A DNA stretch of 47,514 nt, taken from NCBI GenBank assembly GCA_943704525.1, contig CALSCQ010003231.1:1-47514 (forward strand), read 5' to 3'. A model generated the notes under the pieces. It was not told the origin of the DNA and did no database searches. It saw only the letters and a program-made list of their open reading frames with translations. This stretch comes from Pigoraptor vietnamica. Taxonomy: Eukaryota; Opisthokonta; Filasterea. This document shows, in pieces, positions 39,201 to 47,514 of this stretch; the stretch's first letter is position 1; every line of letters starts with the position of its first letter. Position numbers and translations under genes: made by a program.

Positions 39201-42200
39201 ACGACTTCGTGACGCTCAAGCCGCCAGAGTCCGTTGCCGCGAGGACAATCGAATGGCTAGAGACCGTCTCAAAATCGAGGGCCTTGGCCGTGCGCAGCTT
39301 TCCGCCGTCGATCGAGAAGAACGAAGCCGAAGCACCGCCAGTGATCGAAAACTCGATGACGTCACGGGCATCGACGTCCTGCGCGGTGATGAGGGCGACG
39401 ACGGATCCACGCGGCGCATCCTCGGCAATCTCGGTTGCGTTGATCGCGAGGTTGAACGGCGCCTCGTTCACATCTACGACGCAAGAGGTGAATTAGAAGG
39501 GGCGCATGTCGCCAATGGGGCAATTATAAACTTTCAACCTCAAAATCTTACTGAGCAGAAAAAAAGCGATTTGAGAAGCACAAGACCATATGAAGAGAAC
39601 ATGTCCACGCGACCCACCGAGGACGCTGATGACAAAGTTCTTGTTGAAAGAGAGACCGCCCTGATCAGTCACTCGGAGCGAGAGGGTGTAGCTGGGTGCC
39701 GCCTCGAAATCAAGCGCCTTGATCGTCACAAGGGACGCGCCCTCAATGGAGAAGGCCCCGTTGGTCGGGTCGCTGGTGATCGAGTACGTGAAGACGGGAG
39801 CGGTGTCGGGATCCGTTGCAGACAGCGTCCCGACGGTGAACTTGGTGTCGGTGTTCTCGGCCACGGTCGATGCCGAAAGAGACAGCGACGTGGGTGCCTC
39901 GTTCACGTCTACGGTGAAGCACGTGTTAGAAGTTACGACAACATGACTACACACACAACACTCTGTCCAGACGGAACAATGAAAGATAAGTGCCACAACA
40001 AAGCTGGACGCACCCTGCACGCGGAGGGTGAAGTCGCGCGACACCGATAGCTGCCCGTTATCCATCGACATGACCGTCACGACGTACGTCGAACGGCGCT
40101 CAAAGTCAAGCGCGGCGTTCGTCACAATCGCGCCGTTCTGGATTGCAAACGCGTTCTCGGGGTTGGCCGTAAGCGAGTACGTGAACGTCGAGTGCGCGTC
40201 GGGATCCTGCGTTGCAAGCGTGCCAAGCGACGTGCCCACAACCATGTTCTCGTTGACCGTCGTGCCGCTCAGAGTGATGTCAGTGGGCGCTTCGTTGACA
40301 TCTGCGAGGGGCCGTAACAAAGTATAAATATAAGCAAGTGCAATAGGCCAAACACACAACGCACAAGAGACCTACCGTTAACGGTGATAACAAAGTTCGA
40401 GGTGATGAACTGGGACGCCGTGTCCGTTGCGCGCACGTCAACGCTGTACGACGACTTTGTCTCAAAATCGAGCGCCGACTTGGTCATCAGCCTGCCGTTC
40501 TTAATCTCAAACATGTTGCTGGGGTCCGTCAGCGACAGCGTGATCGTATCGCCGGCGTCCGGGTCGACGACGCCCAGCGTTCCAACGACGCCGACAAAGT
40601 TCTCGTTGACGGCCGTCGCCGAGATGTTGAGAAGGACAGGTGGCTCGTTCACGTCTGCGCCAGACACACAGTTATGCTTGGACAACTGGTTGTAATGCAT
40701 GACTTCGTGAACAGCCCATTCCATTTTGACAAGACAGACAAACGGATGACGACACATACCGAGGACGGAGACGGAGAAGATCCGCGTCACAAAGAGACCG
40801 CCCTTGTCGGTCGACTTGATCGAGACAGTGTAGTCGTGCTTCGTCTCGAAGTCAAACGCAACAGCCGAGCGCAGCTCGTTCCCGTTCGCAATCGCAAAGG
40901 AGGGGTTCGAACCGTCGATCGTGTACGCGAAGACTTCGTTGGCGTCGGGATCGCCCGTCGTGGCGAAGCGGCCGATGAGTGTGCCGGTGGGCTTGTTCTC
41001 CTGAATCGTCGACGCGTCGAGAGTGATGCCCTGGGGCTCCTCGTTCACATCTGGAAGCAGAATGGAGGCCGCAACGTGAGGAAAACACGTTCGCAGTGAC
41101 ACCAAGCGCGTCCCTGCACACAGCCCTACACACCCGTGACGGCGATGGTGAAACCCTTGCTGAACGTCAGCCCCAGCTGGTCGGCCGTCTGGATCGTCAC
41201 AGCGTAGCTCGAGCGCGTCTCAAAGTCCAGCGGCTTGGTCGTGCGCAGTGCATTGTCCACGATCGCAAACGAGTTGCTCGCGTCCGTCAGCGTGTACGTG
41301 AACGTGTTGCCGACATCGGGATCCGTCGTCGTGAGAGAGCCGACGATCGAGTTCGCCGCGAGGTTCTCGGCAATCGTGAGGCCAGAGAGGCTCAGACCCG
41401 TCGGGGCCTCGTTGACGTCTGGATAGTTAGAAGCGCATCGAGGAGAGTCAGCAACACGAAACATGCGAATAAATACGACTCGGCACAAGCCACATCAGAC
41501 ACCGACCAGTGACAGAGACGGTGAACGTGCGCTCGACCGTCCCACTGCGCTTGCTTTCTGTTCCGACGATCGTTACGCTGTACGACGACTGCGCCTCGTA
41601 GTCGAGGAACTTGGCCGTCGTGAGCTTGTTGCCCTGGATGGCGAAGGCATTCGATGGGTTCGTCTTGATCGTGTACGACATGGTCGAGTCCGGCGCAAAG
41701 TTGCCCTGGCTGGATAGCGTGCCAACGGTCGTCCCCACGGCGAGGTTCTCGGCGATCGTGTTGCCAGTCAGTGTCATGCCCGTCGGCGTCTGGTCCACCG
41801 CTGCGAAGCAGAAGAAATGAACAGTGTCAAGTTGTGAATGGGTAGCCTTAAGGGGATAACACAACAGAATTTGCTGAGTCTCCTCAATTGCTGGCACATA
41901 CCGTTGACAGTAACCGTGATGGTCGTCTGGAACGTGTTCGCTGCCTTATCCTGCACGCGAATGACGACGGCATAGCTCGTAGCCACGCGCGTATCGAGGA
42001 GGATCGCCGTCACGAGGTTGTTGCCGTTGAGCGAAAACGCGTTCGAAGGGTTCGTCACAATCGTGTACGCGAACGTCTCCTGCGCATCCTCGTCCGTCGC
42101 CGACAGTGCGCCGACACCGGTGCCGATGGCGCTCGTCTCGGAGATCTGGTTGCCGGTGATCGTGATTGCCGTCGGCACCTCGTTCACATCTGCGTTCGCG

Positions 42201-45200
42201 CATCGGCACGTGCGTTAGAAACCGCATCACTGCGCGCACACATGACAAGCGACTTTTCTCCATACCAATGACGGTGATGTCAAAGTTGACCGTGGCCGAC
42301 AGCTGGCCCTTGTCCGTCACCGTAACGCCAATCCGGTATGTGGACGTTGCCTCGAAGTTCAGGGCCTTGACGGCGACCAGGTTGGACCCAACGACGCCGA
42401 ACGTCGTGCCGGGGTTTGTGCTCACGGTAAACGTGAACGTCTCGCCGGCATCGGGGTCGCCGACCTGCGTGAGCGCTCCAATGACGGCGTTGACAGCGTT
42501 GTTCTCCGCGATCGTCGACTTGGACAGCGTGATGCCTGTGGGCGCCTCATTCACATCTGCGTTGGAGCGCATGCACACGTGAGATACAGTGCACTGACCC
42601 GCACAACAGAGACCAACAGAAGAGCCTAGGCCCACCTGTGATGGTGATCGTGTACGTATGATCGGCAGTGAGCCCGCCCTTGTCCGTCGCACGCAACGTC
42701 AGCGAATACGTCGAACGCGCCTCAAAATCAAGCGGCTTGAGTGAGCGGAGAGAAGATCCCGAAATCTCAAACTCAGTCGAGCCTCCCACAATAGAGTACG
42801 TCGACGCGTCCCCAGCGTCCGGGTCGCCAATAGCCGCAAGCGTGCCGACCACAGTGGCTGCGGCGGCGTTCTCGGCGATGGTCGTCGCAGAGAGCGAGAC
42901 GTCCGTGGGTGCCTCGTTCACGTCTGTGCGTGCGCAACAATTAGAACGTGACAACAATACACTCGCATAACCCAGTTCTTCGCAGCATACTATGCGCGCA
43001 CTCACTGGCAACCGTGATCGTGAATGTCTGGGAGAAGAACAGGCTGCCTTGGTCGGTCGTGCGAATCGTCACCGAGTACGAGTTCTTCGCCTCAAAGTTG
43101 AATGACACGCTCGTCTTGAGGGTGTTGCCAGCGATCGAGAACGCGTTCGCCGTGTCCGTATCGATCGTGTATGTGAATGTGTTGGCGCTGTCCGGATCCG
43201 TCGTCGTCAGCGTCCCGACCGTTGTCCCAACCACAAGGTTTTCGTTCACCGTCATCGCCGAAAGCGAAATCGCCGTCGGCGCCTCGTTGACGTCCGTCAC
43301 GGAGATAACAAAGTCCTTGTCGAATGTGCCTCCAAACTTGTTCTCCTTCACAGTAATCGTCGCCGTGTACGTCTTCTGCGTCTCGTAGTCCAGCGACTTG
43401 GCCGTCATCAGCTGGTTGCCCGAAATCGCAAACGCACTGCTCGGGTTGACCTTGAGCGTGTACGTGAACGTAGAGTCCGGAGGGAAATTTCCAACGGCGC
43501 CGAGCGTCCCAATGGCCGTCGACACGGCAGAGTTCTCCGCCACCGAAGATCCCGTCAGCGTGATGCCCGTCGGCGTCTTGTCCACAACTGCGTTTACGGT
43601 AACAGGTTCGATTACGTTCGGATCCCTCCCAGCAAACACAACCGACATCGTTCTATCACATCTGCACGGTCATACTCACACTGCACGGTGATCGTCGCCG
43701 ACCGCACGAACGTAAGCCCGCCCTTGTCGGTGCCCGTCACCGCAATGTCGTACGAAGACTTGGCCGCAAAGTTCAGAATCACCGCCGTGTTCAGGGCGTT
43801 GTTGTTCGCAATCGCGAAAGCGTTCCCCGGGTTCGTCGTCAGCGTCAGCGTCACGGCGTCATTCGCGTCGACGTCGGTCCACGCAAGCGTACCAACGCGC
43901 GTTCCGATGGGCGCAATCTCAGAGACCGTCTGGCCGGTGAGCGTCACGCTCGTCGGCGCCTCGTTCACGTCTGGGAAGCATTATGGCACAGGTGAGTGGC
44001 ATGTGAGACTCAAACAGGCTTGTTGTGGTGTGGCGTATTTCATCAAAGGCACTAAACACACAACTCGCAAGTAACCCACCGTTGACAGTGATGACAAAGT
44101 CTGCCGCAACCGAGAGGCCACCCTTGTCGGTCGTCGAGATGCGCACCGTGTACGTCTTCTGAGTCTCAAAGTCTAGCGCAGAGACGGTCGCGAGGTTGCC
44201 GTTGCTGATTCCAAAGGCGCTCGAGGGGTTCGTGACCAGGGCGTACGTGAACGTCTCCCCCGCATCCGGGTCGCCGGTGGTGGAGAGCGCCCCGATGGTA
44301 CCCACAACATTCTCGTTGATGGCTAGAGCCGAAAGTGCGAGGCCAGTGGGCGCCTCGTTAACATCTGCGACAGCAGTTCGTTACGGTGAGGCAAAGGCAT
44401 AAAACAATGTGCATTTCTGTCAGCAAACGGAGCTTTAACAGTACCGGTCACGGTGATCGTCAGCGTCTTGGAGATCGTGTTTCCACCCTTGTCCGTCACC
44501 CGCACGTCGACAGCGTAGCTCGATCGTGTCTCGAAGTCGAAGACGGCCGCCGTCTTGAGTGTAGAGCCACTGATGGCAAAGCCGGTCGTCGACGTGGCGA
44601 AGGTGAACGTCTCGGATGCGTCGGGATCGCCTGTTGCCGACAGCGTGCCAATGGTAGTGCCGCTCACCGCATTCTCAGCGACCGTGCTGGCACTGAGAGA
44701 GATGCCCGTCGGCGGCTCGTTTACGTCTGCAGCAAGAAAGAGAAAAAAAGAAAAGAACGCAGATGAGAAAACGGATCGCACGACAAATTCCATTACATTT
44801 TGCGAAAACAACGGGTTTGAAGCTCGAAGCTGGTAAGCAAGAGTCGGCACCTACCAAGCACAGTGACAGTGAACGCCTGCTGCGCGCTGAGTCCGTCCTG
44901 GTCGGTGACCTTAATCGTGATCGAGAACGAGTTGGCAGTCTCAAAGTCGAAAGGAGCGGTCGCGCGGAGAGCGTTTCCGGAGATCGAGAAGCGGCCGCTA
45001 GCATCGTTGACAAGCGTGAACGTGAGCGTCTGCGCTGCGTCGGGGTCGATGCCAGTGATCGTGCCGACGGTGGAACCGGCGGGGCTGTTCTCGTTGATCG
45101 ACAGCGACGACACAGTCACTCCAGTCGGCGCCTCGTTGACGTCTACACGCAAACACATAAGGCGCTATTAAAAAAGGAAAAAAGGAGGGTTTTGAAGTCG

Positions 45201-47508
45201 ACGGCAAACGCGAAGCACACCCACCGATGATGTTGATGGTGAAGGCCTTGTCCACGGACCCGCCGTACTTCGTGTTCGTGCTGCGAATCGTGAGCGAATA
45301 CGAATTCTTCGTCTCAAAATCGAACGTCTTCTTCGACTGCAGCTGCGCGCCACTGATCTGGAAGGCAGAGTCGGCGTCGATGGTAATGAGGTACGAGAAC
45401 GTGGAGTCGGGCTGGAAATTGCCAAGCGTGTTGAGGTTGCCGATAAGAGTGCCGGCCGCGAGGTTCTCGCGGATGGTTGTCGCGTCGAGGACGACACCCG
45501 TCGGCGTCTTGTCGACAAACTGCACGTTGATGGTGAAGGGGACATCGAGCGTAAGCCCCGCCTTGTCCGTCGCTGTGACGACGATGTTGTACGAGCTCGT
45601 CGTGGCATAGTCGAGCAACGTATTTGTCACAAGCGCGCCGTTGGAGATGGCGAATGTGTTGCCGGGGTTGGTCTTCAGCGTCAGCGTCACCGCGTCGCCG
45701 ACATCGGGGTCCACCGACGAGAGCGACCCAACGACCGTGTTCACAGGCGAAGTTTCCGAGACCGAGTTCTTCGACAGTTGCACCGATGTCGGCGGCTCGT
45801 TCACGTCTGTCGGCATGAGACAGAGCTGCGTTAGCGGAGGGAGACTACACGAGACACGTCGACGCGGCCACAAGGGATCGCCAACTTACCAATCACGTTG
45901 ATCGTGAACGCCTGGGACACAAAGAGCCCGCCCTTGTCCGTGCTCACGACGGTGATCGCGTACGACGTCTGCGCCTCAAAGTTAATTGCCGCGTTCGTGA
46001 CAAGGTTCGACCCAGAAATCGCAAAAGTGTTGCCGGGGTTGCTGCTGAGCGTGTACGTGGCCGTATCGCCGGCGTCGGGGTCGCCTCCTGTAGTGAGTGC
46101 GCCAACAACTGTGCCCGTCGCCACATTCTCTTGGACGGTCGACTTCGACAGCGCAATCGATGTCGGAGGTTCGTTCACATCTTTTGAGACAAATAACATA
46201 GGTTAGGCAAACGCATAATAAGAATTACATATACAGCATATAGCTTGGGACCTACCGAGGACACTGATTGTGAACGTGTGCGTCGCCGTGAGGCCACCCT
46301 TGTCGGTCGTCACGATCGAAACAGAGTAGCTCGACGTGGCCTCGAAGTTGAAGACGGCGTTCGTGCGCAGGACATCGCGGTCGATCGTGAACAGAGCCGT
46401 GGCAACACCGAACGTGTACGTGGCCGTGTCGGTTGTGTCGGGGTCGCCCACAGTTGTAAGCTTGCCCACGGACGTTCCGATGGCCGAGTTCTCAGGCACC
46501 GTGAGCTTGTCAAGAGCGACGTCGGTGGGCGCCTCGTTCACGTCGTTGACCGTGACGGTGAACGTCTGGGAAAAGAACAGGTTGCCTTGGTCCGTCGTGC
46601 GGATCGTCACCGAGTACGAGTTCTTCGCCTCAAAATTGAACGCAACTTTCGTCTTGAGGGTGCTGCCAGTGATCGAGAACGCGTTCGCCGTGTCCGTATC
46701 AATCGTGTACGTGAACGTGTTTGCGCTGTCCGGATCCGTAGATGTCAGCGTCCCGACCGTCGTGCCAACTGCGAGATTTTCGTTCACCGTTGACGCCGAA
46801 AGCGAAATCGCCGTCGGCGCCTCGTTGACGTCCGTCACGGAGATAACAAAGTCCTTGTCGAATGTGCCTCCAAACTTGTTCTCCTTCACGGTAATCGTCG
46901 CCGTGTACGTCTTCTGCGTCTCGTAGTCCAGCGACTTGGCCGTCACTAGCTGGTTGCCCGAAATCGCAAACGCACTGCTCGGGTTGACCTTGAGCGTGTA
47001 CGTGAACGTAGAGTCCGGAGGGAAATTTCCAACGGCGCCGAGCGTCCCAATGGCCGTCGACACGGCAGAGTTCTCCGCCACCGAAGATCCCGTCAGCGTG
47101 ATGCCCGTCGGCGTCTTGTCCACAACTGCGTTTACGGTAACAGGTTCGATTACGTTCGAATCCCTCCCAGCAAACACAACCGACATCGTTCTATCACATC
47201 TGCGCGGTCATACTCACACTGCACGGTGATCGTCGCCGACCGCACGAACGTAAGCCCGCCCTTGTCGGTGCCCGTCACCGCAATGTCGTACGAAGACTTG
47301 GCCGCAAAGTTCAGAATCACCGCCGTGTTCAGGGCATTGTTGTTCGCAATCGCAAAAGCGTTCCCCGGGTTCGTCGTCAGTGTCAGCGTCACGGCGTCAT
47401 TCGCGTCGACGTCGGTCCACGCAAGCGTACCAACGCGCGTTCCGATGGGCGCAATCTCAGAGACCGTCTGGCCGGTGAGCGTCACGCTCGTCGGCGCCTC
47501 GTTCACGT
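33273..47508 (-). CDS. Giant cadherin-repeat, EGF, single-pass membrane protein (3' portion; 5' end outside window)
   Basis: 26 exons, 5'-3': 47508-47218, 47125-46256, 46180-45890, 45806-45225, 45142-44855, 44726-44445, 44364-44080, 43970-43680, 43587-43006, 42923-42636, 42556-42266, 42189-41902, 41800-41507, 41418-41134, 41050-40760, 40654-40376, 40301-40014, 39908-39618, 39473-39183, 39083-36459, 36353-36066, 35967-35677, 35575-35282, 35209-34637, 34557-34273 and 34183-33273. All introns are phase 1. At least 3,970 residues carry about 39 cadherin-like domains of about 97 residues, with the cadherin blocks AEN (PEN), DPDxxxxFTY (DxD), LDFE/LDYE (LDRE), TDKGG and DVNEAPT (DxNDN). The C-terminus has an EGF-like module (CSSDPCLNSRNCS ... 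CDCNSGYYGSIC), a Ser linker, a TM (VIIPAVVGGVVGLAAVIGAV), KHRR and a cytoplasmic tail of about 110 residues. I see no beta-catenin or p120 motif. A role in adhesion or prey capture is inferred. Confidence 0.9.
36459..39083 (-). repeat. Single exon encoding nine consecutive cadherin-like domains
   Basis: A 2,625-nt exon (875 codons) with nine linkers of the type D/N-x-NE-x-P and no intron. Most other exons of this gene carry one domain each. The linker codons at the internal junctions sit where introns fall elsewhere in the gene. Confidence 0.9.
40376..47508 (-). repeat. Five-domain cadherin super-repeat, four units
   Basis: Reading 5'-3', 20 consecutive domains fall into four units: 47508-45890, 45806-44080, 43970-42266 and 42189-40376. 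Position 1 has SExSP/SETSA-type starts and no Glu in the LDRE slot (LNFAAKS, LDYATTS, LDTRVAT). Position 2 starts VDKTPTG or VDQTPTG and has PDST instead of DPD. Position 3 has TDQ instead of TDKGG. Position 4 has an extra Gly before DPD. Position 5 is a standard repeat. Domains after unit 4 do not continue the pattern clearly. Confidence 0.8.
43006..43973 (-). repeat. Copy A of a recent ~970-bp duplication inside the cadherin gene
   Basis: Pairs with 46544-47511 at an offset of exactly 3,538 bp. The 291-nt exon 43970-43680 differs from its partner by 3 silent changes, and the 92-bp intron by 2 bases. Similarity falls off toward 43006. Confidence 0.9.
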
Positions 47509-47511
47509 CTG
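46544..47511 (-). repeat. Copy B of a recent ~970-bp duplication inside the cadherin gene
   Basis: Partner of 43006-43973. At its right end the match stops three bases past the exon boundary (47511), right beside the window edge. At its left end copy B continues as coding sequence where copy A has a splice donor. Confidence 0.9.
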
Positions 47512-47514
47512 CAA

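Noticed and set aside
37930-40050. 706-codon plus-strand open frame opposite the cadherin exons
   Set aside because: It runs through several cadherin introns and exons without regard to their borders and has no recognisable domain.
33273-47508. Bacterial origin of the DVNEAPT-type repeats (such repeats are common in large bacterial surface proteins)
   Set aside because: About 25 phase-1 introns, a C-terminal EGF module, a TM and a cytoplasmic tail show an established eukaryotic gene. An ancient transfer of the domain type cannot be judged from this window.

Overview
The window is nuclear DNA of a unicellular eukaryote. It is GC-rich and dense with short spliceosomal introns, and most introns fit a G|GTGNGT donor and a (C)GCAG acceptor. 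The marker proteins are eukaryotic: NOP2, the INO80 subunit ARP5, PELP1/Rix1, a tubulin-tyrosine-ligase-like enzyme and a cadherin-repeat membrane protein. Cadherin repeats together with EGF modules and an ANF-type receptor suggest a free-living protist (choanoflagellate, apusomonad or amoebozoan grade). The species cannot be fixed from the sequence alone. I built eleven gene models by hand from splice sites, reading frame and family motifs. All ten models with both ends in the window, or a complete 3' end, keep one reading frame across all introns.

Layout, left to right. The left edge holds part of a CDGSH iron-sulfur protein (-). It is followed by a TTLL-type ligase with an N-terminal membrane anchor (-), a 1,204-residue SF1 helicase-like protein fused to six CCHC zinc knuckles (-), and a 260-residue coiled-coil protein made from seven small exons (+). 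Next come NOP2 rRNA m5C methyltransferase (-, 12 exons), ARP5 (+, 13 exons), PELP1/Rix1 (-, 9 exons), a tandem universal-stress-domain protein (+, 7 exons) and a UDP-glucuronate 4-epimerase-like SDR with a coiled-coil extension (-, 6 exons). A receptor-like protein with an ANF-type ligand-binding domain and an EGF-like module follows (+, 9 exons). From 33273 to the right edge runs the 3' portion of a giant cadherin-repeat gene (-), with 26 exons and about 39 cadherin-like domains visible and its 5' end outside the window.

From the coiled-coil gene onward the genes alternate strictly in strand, so neighbours share either a short divergent promoter or a short convergent 3' region. NOP2 and PELP1 both act in 60S ribosome maturation and flank ARP5. 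The ANF receptor and the cadherin gene, both predicted cell-surface proteins, sit tail to tail.

The most striking signal is inside the cadherin gene. Every visible intron is phase 1 and falls in the linker before a repeat. Exon lengths are close to whole multiples of about 291 nt. The 20 domains nearest the right edge form four copies of a five-domain super-repeat. In every copy the linker between domains 1 and 2 has lost all the expected calcium-ligand motifs together, which predicts a calcium-free hinge every five domains. Super-repeat units 1 and 3 also share a near-identical tract of about 970 bp, intron included, pointing to recent duplication or gene conversion.
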